A stretch of DNA of 64,000 bases from Mycobacterium sp. ITM-2016-00317 (GTDB lineage: Bacteria > Actinomycetota > Actinomycetes > Mycobacteriales > Mycobacteriaceae), in NCBI RefSeq assembly GCF_002968295.1, contig NZ_CP134399.1:744001-808000 (forward strand), in the 5' to 3' direction. The stretch's first letter is position 1. Every line of letters begins with the position of its first letter. The position numbers and the translations under genes were made by a program. The notes below the pieces were generated by a model. It was not told where the DNA came from. It did not search any database and was given only the letters and a program-made list of their open reading frames with translations. Shown piece after piece: positions 53,346 to 62,289 of the stretch.

Positions 53346-54611
53346 ATGAGCGCAGAGCTTGTCATCTTGGTGCTGTTGATAGCCACCGCGCTGGCTTTCG
53401 ACTTCACCAACGGCTTTCACGACACCGGCAACGCGATGGCGACCTCCATCGCGACCGGCGCGCTCAAGCCCAAGACGGCGGTGATCCTGGCCGGCATCCT
53501 GAATCTGGTCGGCGCCTTCCTGTCCGTCGAGGTCGCCGTCACGGTCACCACCTCGGTGCTCAAGATCCAGGACAGCGACACCGGTCAGCTGATCCCGTCG
53601 ATCGACGCGTCGACCGGATTGACGATCATCTTCGCCGGCCTGATCGGCGGCATCCTGTGGAACCTGCTGACCTGGTTGTTCGGTATCCCGTCGAGTTCCT
53701 CGCACGCGCTGTTCGGCGGTCTGATCGGCGCCGGCCTGGCCGCGGTCGGGCTGGCCGGGGTCAACTGGTCCGGGGTCACGGCGAAGGTGCTGATCCCGGC
53801 CGTCGCCGCGCCGGTGATCGCGTGCCTGGTCGCCTGCTGCGGCACCTGGCTGGTCTACCGCGTCACCCGCAACGTGGCCAAGAAGCGGCGCGAACAGGGC
53901 TTCCGCTGGGGCCAGATCGCGACCGCGTCCCTGGTCGCGCTGTCGCACGGCACCAACGACGCGCAGAAGACGATGGGCGTGATCGCGCTGGCGCTGATCA
54001 CCACCGGCCACCTGAGCGGGGACGTCAAGGAGCAGGGCCTGCCGTTCTGGATCATCGCGTCGTGCGCGTTGGCGATCGGGCTGGGCACCTACCTGGGCGG
54101 GTGGCGGGTCATCCGCACCCTCGGCAAGGGTCTGGTCGAGATCGAGTCGCCGCAGGGCCTGGCGGCCGAGGCGTCGTCGGCGGCCATCATCCTGAGCTCC
54201 AGCGCTGCTGGCATGGCGCTGTCGACCACGCACGTGGCCACCGGCTCGATCCTGGGCAGCGGTGTCGGCAAGCCCGGGGCCGAGGTGCGCTGGGCGGTGG
54301 CCGGCCGGATGGCGGTGGCGTGGCTGATCACCCTGCCCGCCGCCGGCCTGGTCGGTGCGCTGTCGTTCTGGCTGTCCTACGGCGTCGAGTCGCTCACCGG
54401 GTCGTCGCTGGCCGGCGACGGCCTGATCTTCGTGCTGCTGTGCGCGCTGTCGTTCTACCTGTGGTGGCGCGCCCAGCACCAGAAGGTGGACCGGCACAAC
54501 GTCAACGCTGATTGGGACGACTCGACCAACTCGGTGATTCCGGCCGAACTGCGCGAGCAGCGCGCCGACACCAAGCCCGCCGCGCCGGGGAAGGAACGGA
54601 CCCTGACATGA
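53346..54611 (+). CDS. pit: Inorganic phosphate transporter, PiT family
   Basis: A 421-aa transporter with about ten membrane helices and the duplicated PiT signature: first copy FTNGFHDTGNAMATSIATGAL, with GIPSSSSHALFGG, second copy SHGTNDAQKTMG with LSTTHVATGSILG. It imports phosphate with a cation. The C-terminus is soluble and charged. It is transcribed away from menE, whereas pitA and menE share a strand in M. tuberculosis. Its stop overlaps the next ATG. Confidence 0.94.
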   Translation: MSAELVILVLLIATALAFDFTNGFHDTGNAMATSIATGALKPKTAVILAGILNLVGAFLSVEVAVTVTTSVLKIQDSDTGQLIPSIDASTGLTIIFAGLIGGILWNLLTWLFGIPSSSSHALFGGLIGAGLAAVGLAGVNWSGVTAKVLIPAVAAPVIACLVACCGTWLVYRVTRNVAKKRREQGFRWGQIATASLVALSHGTNDAQKTMGVIALALITTGHLSGDVKEQGLPFWIIASCALAIGLGTYLGGWRVIRTLGKGLVEIESPQGLAAEASSAAIILSSSAAGMALSTTHVATGSILGSGVGKPGAEVRWAVAGRMAVAWLITLPAAGLVGALSFWLSYGVESLTGSSLAGDGLIFVLLCALSFYLWWRAQHQKVDRHNVNADWDDSTNSVIPAELREQRADTKPAAPGKERTLT

Positions 54612-54895
54612 CCTACCTGGAGAGCATCCTCAAAGTGCTCGGCATCGGGCTGCTGCTCGGCGCCGGACTGCCCGCGGTCTTCGCCGTCGGCCTGGTGGCG
54701 TTCTCGCGCGGGGACGGCTCCGACGGGTCCGACGGCACCGCCGCGGCGGCGCCCAATCACGCGCTGAAGTTCCTCGGGGTGACGCTGTTCGTGTTCGTCG
54801 GCGCGGTGATCCTGACCGCGGTGCTGTGGATCACCCGGGGCACGATCATCCACCACACCGGCGTGGACCTGTTCCCGTTCCTGTCCGGAAAGTGA
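54608..54895 (+). CDS. Small membrane protein linked to pit (Rv0544c-like)
   Basis: A 95-aa protein with two membrane helices (residues about 8-32 and 54-76) and a short Ser/Gly/Asp-rich loop. ATG 54608 overlaps the pit stop (ATGA), and the DUF3349 gene follows after 11 nt. The pit/Rv0544/DUF3349 trio is kept in M. tuberculosis, but in the other orientation. Function unknown. Confidence 0.82.
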   Translation: MTYLESILKVLGIGLLLGAGLPAVFAVGLVAFSRGDGSDGSDGTAAAAPNHALKFLGVTLFVFVGAVILTAVLWITRGTIIHHTGVDLFPFLSGK

Positions 54896-54906
54896 GCTGA
54901 GAGGTT

Positions 54907-55206
54907 ATGGCCGAGAGCGCGTTCAACAACATCCTGGGCTGGCTGCACCGGGGCTACCCGCAGGGCGTCCCGCAGCAGGACTACTTCGCGCTGCTGGCGC
55001 TGCTGGCCCGCACGCTCACCGAGGACGAGGTGGTCAGTGTCGCGCAGCTGGTGCTCAAGGGCACCGACTCCGACACCGTGACGCCCGAGGAGATCCGCGC
55101 GGCGATCCATCTGGTCACCGCCAAGGAACCCAACCCCGAAGAGGTGAACCAGGTCGCGGCCCGGCTGGCGTCGGTCGGCTGGCCGCTGGCGGCGCCCGCG
55201 GGCTAG
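54907..55206 (+). CDS. DUF3349 protein, copy 2
   Basis: A 99-aa protein with WLHRGYPQGVPQQDYFALLALLARTLTEDEVV and the terminal VAARLASVGWPLA, clearly paralogous to the product at 52809-53135. A GAGAGG Shine-Dalgarno precedes ATG 54907. It ends the pit unit. Confidence 0.88.
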   Translation: MAESAFNNILGWLHRGYPQGVPQQDYFALLALLARTLTEDEVVSVAQLVLKGTDSDTVTPEEIRAAIHLVTAKEPNPEEVNQVAARLASVGWPLAAPAG

Positions 55207-55214
55207 GTGGGCTT

Positions 55215-55601
55215 TCAGTCGCGGGTGTCGCGCCGCAGCGGGTGGTCCTTGGGCACCTCGACGAAGATCAGGCCGACCCCGTCGGGGTCGGTGACGTGCA
55301 TCTCCAGCAGCCCCCACGGCTCGCGGCGCGCCTCGCGCGCGATCGGCACCCCGCGCTCCCGCAGCTGATCCTGGGCGGCGGCCAGGTCACGCACCTGCAG
55401 CCACAGCGCGCCCGGGAACGGCGGCGAGCCGTCGGCCGGGGCGCCGTGGCCGGCGAGTTCGATCAGCGACTGTCCGGCATAGAACACCGTGCCGCCGGCG
55501 TACTCCCTGGCGATCGCCAGGCCGATGCCGTCGCGGTAGAACGCCACCGACCGCGCATGGTCGCTGGGGCGGAACAGCATGCGGCTGGCCAGGATCTCCA
55601 T
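55215..55601 (-). CDS. Glyoxalase/bleomycin resistance family protein (Rv0546c-like)
   Basis: A 128-aa vicinal oxygen chelate protein: MLFRPSDHARSVAFYRDGIGL in the first module, ALWLQVRDLAAAQDQLRERGV and LEMHVTDPDGVGLIFVEVP in the second. Catalytic metal ligands are not certain by eye. ATG 55601. It is convergent with the DUF3349 gene, 8 nt apart, and 21 nt downstream of the acyl-CoA synthetase. Confidence 0.86.
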   Translation of the reverse strand: MEILASRMLFRPSDHARSVAFYRDGIGLAIAREYAGGTVFYAGQSLIELAGHGAPADGSPPFPGALWLQVRDLAAAQDQLRERGVPIAREARREPWGLLEMHVTDPDGVGLIFVEVPKDHPLRRDTRD

Positions 55602-55622
55602 GCAGCGTGTCTACCACGCCGG

Positions 55623-57176
55623 TCAGCCGATACGGCGGCCCGTACCTGCCCAGTATGGTTCGCGCAGTGCGCGTTTGAGGAGCTTCCCGCTCGGATTGCG
55701 GGGCAGCGCGTCGACGAAGTCCACACTCTTGGGGAGCTTGAACCCGGCGAGCCGGTCCCGTGCGAACGCGATCAACTCGGCCTCGGTGGGCGGGGTGCCC
55801 CGGGCGACGACGCGGGCGACGACGACGGCCTTGACCGCCTCGCCCCAGCGACGGTCCGGCACACCGATCACCGCGACGTCGGCCACCGCGGGGTGCGTCA
55901 TCAGCACGTTCTCCACTTCGGCGGGGTACACGTTCTCCCCGCCGGAGACGATCATGTCCTTGATCCGGTCGTGCAGATAGAGGTAGCCGTCGGCGTCGAC
56001 GAACCCCGCGTCGCCGGTCTTGAGCCAGCCGTCGGCGGTCAGCGTGGCCGCCGACGCGTCGGGGTTGTTCCAGTAGCCGAGCATGTTCTGCGGCGAGCGG
56101 GTCCACACCTCGCCGACCGTGCCGGGTGCGGCGTCGGCGCCGTCGTCGCCGACCACCCGCAGCTGCACCCACGGGTACGGCTTGCCGCACGAGCGCAGCA
56201 GCTCCGGCAGGTGGTCGGGCCCGTCGAGCTGGGTGATCGAGCCGGTGGTCTCGGTCATGCCGTACACCTGCGCGAAGATCCCGCCGAACCGGCCGATGCC
56301 GCGGGTCAGCACGTCGTCGCTGATCGGTGACGCGCCGTAGACGATCAGCCGGAGGTGGGACAGGTCCACGTCGTCGATGCCGTCGGTGTCGAGCAGGAAC
56401 TGGATCACCGCGGGCACCAGCAGCATGTTGGTGACGCGGTGGCGGGCCAGCGCGTCGAGGATGGCGCCGGTGTCGACGTCGCGCAGCACGACGGTGGTCG
56501 CGCCCTGCCACAGCCCGGCGAACGCCCATCCGGAGCCGGCCATGTGGAACAGCGGCATCACCGCCAGGCTGACGGCGTCGGCGTCGAACTGCCAGTGCCG
56601 GGCCACCCCGCCGGTCTTGCAGACGTAGTTGGTGTTGCTCAGCATCACGCCTTTGGGCAGGCCGGTGGTGCCGGAGGTGTACATCAGGAACACCAGGTCG
56701 TCGGGTCCGGTGACGACGCCGGGGTCGACGGGCGGATGCGCCGCGGTCCACGCGTCGAACGCGGGCCAGCGCGGATGGCGCCCGAGCACCACGATATCGG
56801 CGTCGAGGTCGGCCTCGACGGCTTCCAGATGCTCGACGAACTCCTGGCCGACGATCACCAGCCGGGCCCCGGAGTCGGCGATGACATGGCGCATCTCCGG
56901 TGCGGCCAGCCGCCAGTTGACCGGCACCCCGACCGCCCCGATCTTGGCCAGACCGAACGCGGCGTCGAAGAATTCGATGCCGTTCTTCTCGACGAAGGCG
57001 ACTCGGTCACCGAAGCCGACTCCGGCCGCGGCGAACGCCTGGGCGGCGCGGCTGGACCGGTCGTCGAGCTCGCCGTAGGTGACCGTGGTGCCGCCGGCCA
57101 CCAGGGCCGGCGCGTCGGGCCGGTCCCTGCCGTGGCTGCGGACGATGTCGGCGAGGTTGTGGAACAAGGCTTTCAA
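55623..57176 (-). CDS. Fatty-acyl-CoA synthetase family protein (FadD-type)
   Basis: A 517-aa ANL ligase. The ATP loop is LMYTSGTTGLPKGVML, the A5 region VYGMTETTGSI, the adenine/hinge TGDAGFVDADGYLYLHDRIKDMIVSGGENVYPAEVE, and the catalytic lysine is in NPSGKLLKRAL. It probably activates a fatty or aromatic acid. TTG 57176 overlaps the stop of the upstream SDR gene (TTGA), so the two are coupled. The exact FadD number cannot be assigned. Confidence 0.9.
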   Translation of the reverse strand: MKALFHNLADIVRSHGRDRPDAPALVAGGTTVTYGELDDRSSRAAQAFAAAGVGFGDRVAFVEKNGIEFFDAAFGLAKIGAVGVPVNWRLAAPEMRHVIADSGARLVIVGQEFVEHLEAVEADLDADIVVLGRHPRWPAFDAWTAAHPPVDPGVVTGPDDLVFLMYTSGTTGLPKGVMLSNTNYVCKTGGVARHWQFDADAVSLAVMPLFHMAGSGWAFAGLWQGATTVVLRDVDTGAILDALARHRVTNMLLVPAVIQFLLDTDGIDDVDLSHLRLIVYGASPISDDVLTRGIGRFGGIFAQVYGMTETTGSITQLDGPDHLPELLRSCGKPYPWVQLRVVGDDGADAAPGTVGEVWTRSPQNMLGYWNNPDASAATLTADGWLKTGDAGFVDADGYLYLHDRIKDMIVSGGENVYPAEVENVLMTHPAVADVAVIGVPDRRWGEAVKAVVVARVVARGTPPTEAELIAFARDRLAGFKLPKSVDFVDALPRNPSGKLLKRALREPYWAGTGRRIG

Positions 57177-58057
57177 TCCTTGGGTTGCATGCGCTGGCGC
57201 TTCATCACGGTGTCCACCGCGGCCGGGGCGATGCTGTTGATCGCGTGCGCGGTGACCGCGATGCGGGGCGCGATGCTGACCGGGCGGTGCCGCGCGGCGG
57301 TGACGATCCAGCCGGCTGCCTCCTCGGCGGACAGTCCGGGCAGCCCGTCGTAGGCGCGCGTCGGTGCGATCATCGGGGTCTTCACCAGCGGGTAGAACAG
57401 TGTGGTCGCATGCACGCCGCGGTCGGACCACTCGGTCTCGATGATGCGGCTGATCGAGCTCAGCGCGGCCTTGGACGCGGTGTACACCCCGAACAGCGGC
57501 GGGGATTCGGTCTTCACGCCCCAGGTCGACACGTTGATGACGTGCCCGTCGCCACGCTCGAGCATGCCGGGGGCGAGGCCGCGGATCAGCCGCAGCGGCC
57601 CGTAATAGTTGAGCGTCATGGTGCGCTCGACGTCGTGCCAGCGCTCCAGCGACTCCTCCAGCGGCCGCCGGATCGAGCGGCCCGCGTTGTTGACCAGTAT
57701 GTCGATGCCGCCGAGTTCTCTCTCGACGGTGGCCACGAGCTCGTCGACCGCGTCGAGGTCGGACAGGTCGCACACGTGCGCGCTGGCCCGCCCGCCCGCG
57801 TCGGTGATGCGTGCGACGAGATCGTCGAGCAGTTCCTGCCTGCGGGCCACGGCGACTACGACGGCGCCGCGGCGGGCCAACTTCTCGGCGGCGGCCTCGC
57901 CGATGCCCGAGGAGGCCCCGGTCAGCAGGATGCGCTTGCCACGCAGCTCGACGGTCTCGCGGGTGGGCCGGTTCAGCAGAGTGGGCAGGATCGGGGGCCG
58001 CATACCGGTCAGCACCACCTGCTCGGCCAGCCGCCGGAAGGGATTCCTGCTCGTCAC
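57173..58057 (-). CDS. Short-chain dehydrogenase (Rv0547c-like)
   Basis: A 294-aa SDR with LLTGASSGIGEAAAEKLARRG, VNNAGRSI and the catalytic YTASKAAL. GTG 58057 gives exactly the M. tuberculosis length; the open frame further upstream runs into the palindrome at 58080 and is not coding. The C-terminus is basic and hydrophobic (SIAPRIAVTAHAINSIAPA), possibly membrane-associated. It is coupled to the downstream acyl-CoA synthetase. Confidence 0.9.
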   Translation of the reverse strand: MTSRNPFRRLAEQVVLTGMRPPILPTLLNRPTRETVELRGKRILLTGASSGIGEAAAEKLARRGAVVVAVARRQELLDDLVARITDAGGRASAHVCDLSDLDAVDELVATVERELGGIDILVNNAGRSIRRPLEESLERWHDVERTMTLNYYGPLRLIRGLAPGMLERGDGHVINVSTWGVKTESPPLFGVYTASKAALSSISRIIETEWSDRGVHATTLFYPLVKTPMIAPTRAYDGLPGLSAEEAAGWIVTAARHRPVSIAPRIAVTAHAINSIAPAAVDTVMKRQRMQPKD

Positions 58058-58079
58058 AATTCGCGAGTCTATTTCCCAC

Positions 58080-58140
58080 GCCGAAATTGCATTCCACGCG
58101 GTATCCGAGCGGTTTCGGGCGCATGGAATGCAATTTCGGC
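58080..58140. repeat. Palindromic intergenic element, copy B
   Basis: GCCGAAATTGCATTCCA (58080-58096) and TGGAATGCAATTTCGGC (58124-58140) are perfect 17-bp inverted repeats around a 27-nt loop. It is the best copy of the family. It lies between two minus-strand SDR genes, 7 nt after the stop of the upstream one in transcription order, so it could fold at that mRNA's 3' end. Confidence 0.8.
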
Positions 58141-58146
58141 AGCGGG

Positions 58147-59142
58147 TCAGGCGAGCAGCTTCTCGCTGAGCTCCCACAGCCGCTCGGCCGATTCCGGATT
58201 CACGGCATATCCGGTGACGCCCCGGGTGAGCTGCGAGGTGCCGGCCTGCAGGTCCATGACGGTCGAGGCGGCGTCGGCCTCCAGCGGTGCGATGTCGACG
58301 TCGACGAGGTAGACACCGCCGATGTCGGCCAGCAGCGGGCTGGTCGCGGCGAACACCTGGGTGGCGGCGCCCTGCTGCGGGGTCTTCATGTCGCGGCTGG
58401 GGTCGATGATCGGCTGGTCGTTGTCGTCGACGAGGCCCATGATGCGCCAGTCATCGAGGGTGAACGACGGGCCGAGGTTGGTCGAGACGATCCCGCCGGG
58501 GTGCAGCGAGTAGCCGCGGATGCCGTCCTCGCTGAATCGGCGATCGAGCTCGACGGCGAACAGCACGTTGGCGGTCTTGGACTGGCCGTAGGCGGTCATC
58601 CCGTCGTACTCGGTCTCGAAATGTGGATCTTCCCAACGGATGTCGGAGAGGTGGTGGCCCCAGGACGACACCTCGACGACGCGCGCGCCGCCGGCGGCGC
58701 GCAGGGCGGGCAACAGCCCGGTGGTCAGCTGGAAGTGGCCGAGATGGTTGGTCGCGAACTGGGCTTCGTAGCCGCGCGCGTCCCGGACCAGATCTCCGCC
58801 CATGATGCCCGCGTTGTTGATCAGCGTGTGCAACGGGGTTTCGCCGTAGCCGGCGACGAACCGGTCGATCGAGGCCGGGTCCATCAGGTCGAGCGGCTCG
58901 ACCCGGACACGGTCGATGCCGGCCAGCGCCGCCGCGGCCGTCGCGGGATTACGGCTGCCCACCACGACGTTGGCACCGGCATTGGCCAGGGCGCGCGTGG
59001 TTTCCAGGCCGAGGCCGACGTGGCCGGCGGTGACGATCGCGGTGCGTCCGGTCAGGTCGATGCCGGCGAGGACGTCGTCGGCGGTGGAGGCGGCGGTGAA
59101 ACCGGAACCGAGGGGATGTTGTTTGTGCGTCATGAGATCCAC
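58147..59142 (-). CDS. SDR-family oxidoreductase (protochlorophyllide reductase-like)
   Basis: A 331-aa SDR of the retinol dehydrogenase-like group: nucleotide loop TAGHVGLGLETTRAL (Ala for the usual second Gly), INNAGIMGG, ATNHLGHFQLT and the catalytic YGQSKTANVLFA. Substrate unknown. ATG 59142, or ATG 59133. It is divergent from an AraC regulator, which probably controls it. Confidence 0.88.
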   Translation of the reverse strand: MDLMTHKQHPLGSGFTAASTADDVLAGIDLTGRTAIVTAGHVGLGLETTRALANAGANVVVGSRNPATAAAALAGIDRVRVEPLDLMDPASIDRFVAGYGETPLHTLINNAGIMGGDLVRDARGYEAQFATNHLGHFQLTTGLLPALRAAGGARVVEVSSWGHHLSDIRWEDPHFETEYDGMTAYGQSKTANVLFAVELDRRFSEDGIRGYSLHPGGIVSTNLGPSFTLDDWRIMGLVDDNDQPIIDPSRDMKTPQQGAATQVFAATSPLLADIGGVYLVDVDIAPLEADAASTVMDLQAGTSQLTRGVTGYAVNPESAERLWELSEKLLA

Positions 59143-59168
59143 TCTGCAGCCGGAGGGACGTACGTTGA

Positions 59169-60176
59169 ATGGTTGAAAGTTCAGATTTTCTGCGTGATAG
59201 TACGGAGATGATGCGAGATCAGCTGTCGGACGTCTTCGATCTCATCGAGGTCCGCGGGCTCGTCTCCGGCGGGTTGTCAGTGCGCGGCGACTGGTTCTGC
59301 TCCTTTGAGCTGACGGACCCGCTGAAGATGATCGCGGTGGTGTGCGGGCAGCTTCGGCTCACCGCCGACGGGTACGGCCCGATCACCCTGGGGCCCGGCG
59401 ACGTCGCGATCCTCAACCAGCGCAGGCAGATGGACGTCGTGGGTGGGCCCGGTCTCGCGCCGCCCACGAGGCTCGATGTCGACGCGTCGGAACGGGCCTT
59501 CGTGCGGGTGGACGACCCGAAATGTGGCGAGGCCGACGTGATCATCGGCGGCCACATCGCCGTGAATCCGATCGGCGAGGCTCTGCTCACGCAGGCACTG
59601 CCGCCGGTCAGCCACGTCCGTGCGTCCGCCGACGAGGCCACCCAGTTGCACGCGATCCTCAACCGGGTGCTCGACGAGGTGACCGGCGGCCGGGTGGGCT
59701 CGGCCTTCGCCGTTCAGGCGCAGGGCCAACTCCTGCTCCTCGAAGTGATGCGTGCCTATATCGCCCAGGCCGACGAACTGCCCTCGGGCTGGTTGCGTCT
59801 GCTGGCCGATGAACGGCTGCGTCCCGCGGTCGCCGCGATGCACGACGATCCCGGAAAGCCTTGGCGTCTGGAGGAACTCGCCCGTGCTGCGGCGATGTCG
59901 CGCACCTCGTTCGCCGAACGCTTCCGGTCCGTGTCGGGTATGCCGCCGCTGACCTACCTCAACACCTGGCGCATGCAGCTGGCCCGGAATGCGTTGCGCG
60001 ACAGCGACGTCCGGGTCGGGCCACTCGCGTTCGAGCTGGGCTACACCTCGGAGAGCGCGTTCAGCAATGCGTTCAAGCGTGAGGTCGGGCTGTCGCCGCT
60101 GCGCTACCGCGCCTCCCTGGTGAATCCGGCGCGCAATGCGACGCTGAGTGTCGCAAAGCGCGCCGGATCCGGCTAG
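59169..60176 (+). CDS. AraC-family transcriptional regulator with cupin domain
   Basis: A protein of up to 335 aa. The N-terminal cupin-type sensor has GDWFCSFEL and TLGPGDVAILNQ. The C-terminal double helix-turn-helix has RLEELARAAAMSRTSFAERFRSVSGMPPLTYL and ALRDSDVRVGPLAFELGYTSESAFSNAFKREVGLSP. ATG 59169 leaves only 26 nt to the divergent SDR; ATG 59208 or 59211 would leave room for promoters and may be the true start. It is convergent with menB, with stops overlapping. Confidence 0.9.
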   Translation: MVESSDFLRDSTEMMRDQLSDVFDLIEVRGLVSGGLSVRGDWFCSFELTDPLKMIAVVCGQLRLTADGYGPITLGPGDVAILNQRRQMDVVGGPGLAPPTRLDVDASERAFVRVDDPKCGEADVIIGGHIAVNPIGEALLTQALPPVSHVRASADEATQLHAILNRVLDEVTGGRVGSAFAVQAQGQLLLLEVMRAYIAQADELPSGWLRLLADERLRPAVAAMHDDPGKPWRLEELARAAAMSRTSFAERFRSVSGMPPLTYLNTWRMQLARNALRDSDVRVGPLAFELGYTSESAFSNAFKREVGLSPLRYRASLVNPARNATLSVAKRAGSG

Positions 60177-61096
60177 AAATAGCGGGGGAACGGCGACCAG
60201 TCGGGGTCGCGCTTCTCCAGGAACGCGTCACGTCCCTCGACGGCCTCGTCGGTCATGTAGGCCAGCCTGGTGGCCTCACCGGCGAACAGCTGCTGGCCGA
60301 CCAGGCCGTCCTCGGGGAGGTTGAACGCGTACTTGAGCATCCGGATCGCCTGCGGCGACTTGCCGTTGATCTCCGAGGCCCACTGCAGCGCAACATTTTC
60401 CAGTTCAGCGTGGTCGACGACCTCGTTGACCGCGCCCATCGCGTGCATCTGCTCGGCGGTGTAGGGGCGGCCCAGGAAGAAGATTTCGCGGGCGAACTTC
60501 TGCCCGGTCTGACTCGCCAGGTACGCCGATCCGTAGCCGGCGTCGAACGACCCCACGTCGGCGTCGGTCTGCTTGAACCGGGCGTGCTCGCGCGACGCCA
60601 ACGTGAGGTCGCACACCACGTGCAGCGAGTGCCCGCCGCCGGCGGCCCACCCGTTGACCAGACAGATCACCGGTTTGGGCATGAACCGGATCAGCCGCTG
60701 CACCTCCAGGATGTGCAGGCGCCCCGCGCGGGCAGGGTCCACCGTCTCGGCGGTCTCCCCGGAGGCGTACTGGTAGCCGCTGCGGCCACGGATGCGCTGG
60801 TCCCCGCCGGAGCAGAACGCCCAGCCGCCGTCCTTGGGCGACGGACCGTTGCCGGTCAGCAGCACCACGCCGACGTCCGAGGACATCCGGGCGTGGTCGA
60901 GGACGCGGTAGAGCTCGTCGACGGTGTGCGGACGGAACGCGTTGCGCACCTCCGGGCGGTCGAAGGCGATCCGCACCGTCGGCTTTCGTTCGCCGTCGAC
61001 GACGTGGCGGTGGTAGGTGATGTCGGTCAGGTCCTCGAAGCCGGCCACCGGCTCCCACAGGCTGGCGTCGAAGGGGTTGCTCGCAGCGTCGGTCAC
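60173..61096 (-). CDS. menB: 1,4-dihydroxy-2-naphthoyl-CoA synthase
   Basis: A 307-aa crotonase-fold enzyme cyclising o-succinylbenzoyl-CoA, directly after MenE in the pathway. It has AFCSGGDQRIRG (oxyanion hole), VNGWAAGGGHSLHVVCDLTLAS, VGSFDAGYGSAYLA and the C-terminal EKRDPDWSPFPRYF. ATG 61096. The plus-strand AraC stop overlaps its stop. It lies just downstream of the F420 reductase-like gene (4 nt gap) on the same strand. Confidence 0.96.
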   Translation of the reverse strand: MTDAASNPFDASLWEPVAGFEDLTDITYHRHVVDGERKPTVRIAFDRPEVRNAFRPHTVDELYRVLDHARMSSDVGVVLLTGNGPSPKDGGWAFCSGGDQRIRGRSGYQYASGETAETVDPARAGRLHILEVQRLIRFMPKPVICLVNGWAAGGGHSLHVVCDLTLASREHARFKQTDADVGSFDAGYGSAYLASQTGQKFAREIFFLGRPYTAEQMHAMGAVNEVVDHAELENVALQWASEINGKSPQAIRMLKYAFNLPEDGLVGQQLFAGEATRLAYMTDEAVEGRDAFLEKRDPDWSPFPRYF

Positions 61097-61100
61097 GAGG

Positions 61101-61550
61101 TCACACGCTATCGAAGCGGAATACCGCGCAGCGCCCGGCCAGCGCCTCGAACTCGTCGGGGTTCGGTCCGGTCACCAGGCCGGCGCTCTTCATGAAATCG
61201 ACGCCGGTGGGCACCAGGACCGGGAACTGCCGCAGCAGCGGGCGGGCCTGGTCGACGGGAACCTCCACCATCCGCACGCGCTCGCGCCGCTTGCCTTGCA
61301 GCAGCACCGCATCAGGATCGGCCTGCAGATTGCGCACCCAGTCCGCGCCGGGCAGGCCGCCGACCACGTAGCGGCGGCCGTCGACCTCGAACGGCGTGAC
61401 CGGCGTCTTGCGTGGCTTGCCCGACTTGCGGCCGGTCACCTCCAGCACCGCTGGACCGCCCGTGAACAGTCCCGTCCGGTTGACGGCGATCATCACCTTG
61501 TTGACGTACTTCAGCCACCACGGCGGCCGGACCCGCTCAGACTCGACCAT
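61101..61550 (-). CDS. Deazaflavin (F420)-dependent nitroreductase-family protein, second copy
   Basis: A 149-aa Ddn/DUF385-type protein with the membrane-binding N-terminal helix (WWLKYVNKVMIAVNRTGLFT), then LEVTGRKSGKPRKTPVTPFEVDGRRYVVGG and WVRNLQADP. Ddn-like enzymes reduce menaquinone in M. tuberculosis, so the position next to menB is suggestive (inference). ATG 61550. Confidence 0.88.
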   Translation of the reverse strand: MVESERVRPPWWLKYVNKVMIAVNRTGLFTGGPAVLEVTGRKSGKPRKTPVTPFEVDGRRYVVGGLPGADWVRNLQADPDAVLLQGKRRERVRMVEVPVDQARPLLRQFPVLVPTGVDFMKSAGLVTGPNPDEFEALAGRCAVFRFDSV

Positions 61551-61560
61551 GCCACCGAAA

Positions 61561-62247
61561 CTACAACTGGATGCCGTGGGCCCACAGTGCGGAGATCAGC
61601 CCGTCCCTGCGTTCGCGGGTAGGTAGCGGGTCGACGAGCGCGAAGGCGCATCCCAGCGCGCGGGCGCCGCCGTCGGCCTCGTCGCTGTCCCCGACCATCA
61701 ATGCCCGCTCGGCAGGCACGCCGACGCGCTCCAGCGCGGTCCGGAAGATCTCCGGATCCGGTTTGACGGCGCCGACCTCGAACGACAGTACGTACTCGTC
61801 GACCGTCCCGACGCCGTCGAACGCGGGCCGCACGTCGAACGCGATGTTGGACACCACGGCGGTCTTGATGCCGCGTCGGTGCAGTCCCGCGAGCACCGTC
61901 GCGGTGTCGGGGTAGGGCGTCCAGCACGCCGGATCGATCACCCGGCTGTACAGCGACTCGGCGTGGTGGCGGGCCAGCCCGGATTCGCGCAGCACGTGCA
62001 GATACGCCTCGCGGTGCAGGTGTGGGGCCAGATCCCGGTTCATCCACGCCTGCAGCGCCTCGGGGGTCATCGACACCGACCGGCCCGTCGGGGCGGTCAG
62101 CCGGCGCATCAGTTCGGCCTGCACGTGCCCGTCGACTTCCCGGTTGCCCTCGGTGTCGAGTTCCATCCCCGCGAACCAGCTCTCGTCCTCTTCGAGCCGG
62201 AACAGCGTGCCGGAGTAGTCGAACAGCACCGCTTGCAGATCAGCCAT
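61561..62247 (-). CDS. HAD-family hydrolase
   Basis: A 228-aa HAD phosphatase: motif I VLFDYSGTLFR, motif II VVSNIAF, motif III lysine in GAVKPDPEIFRTALERVGV and motif IV MVGDSDEADGGAR. A helical cap lies between I and II. Motif I reads DYSGT in place of the usual DxDGT, so the second catalytic Asp is Ser; this is found in some dehalogenase-like or reduced-activity members. ATG 62247. It lies 10 nt before the F420 reductase gene. Confidence 0.86.
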   Translation of the reverse strand: MADLQAVLFDYSGTLFRLEEDESWFAGMELDTEGNREVDGHVQAELMRRLTAPTGRSVSMTPEALQAWMNRDLAPHLHREAYLHVLRESGLARHHAESLYSRVIDPACWTPYPDTATVLAGLHRRGIKTAVVSNIAFDVRPAFDGVGTVDEYVLSFEVGAVKPDPEIFRTALERVGVPAERALMVGDSDEADGGARALGCAFALVDPLPTRERRDGLISALWAHGIQL

Positions 62248-62289
62248 CCCACCATCGTGCCAGGTGTGAAGTTTTCGCTCAGTGGCTGA

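Noticed and set aside
58058..58177. Upstream extension of the Rv0547c-like SDR
   Set aside because: It translates the palindromic element; the GTG at 58057 gives the family length.
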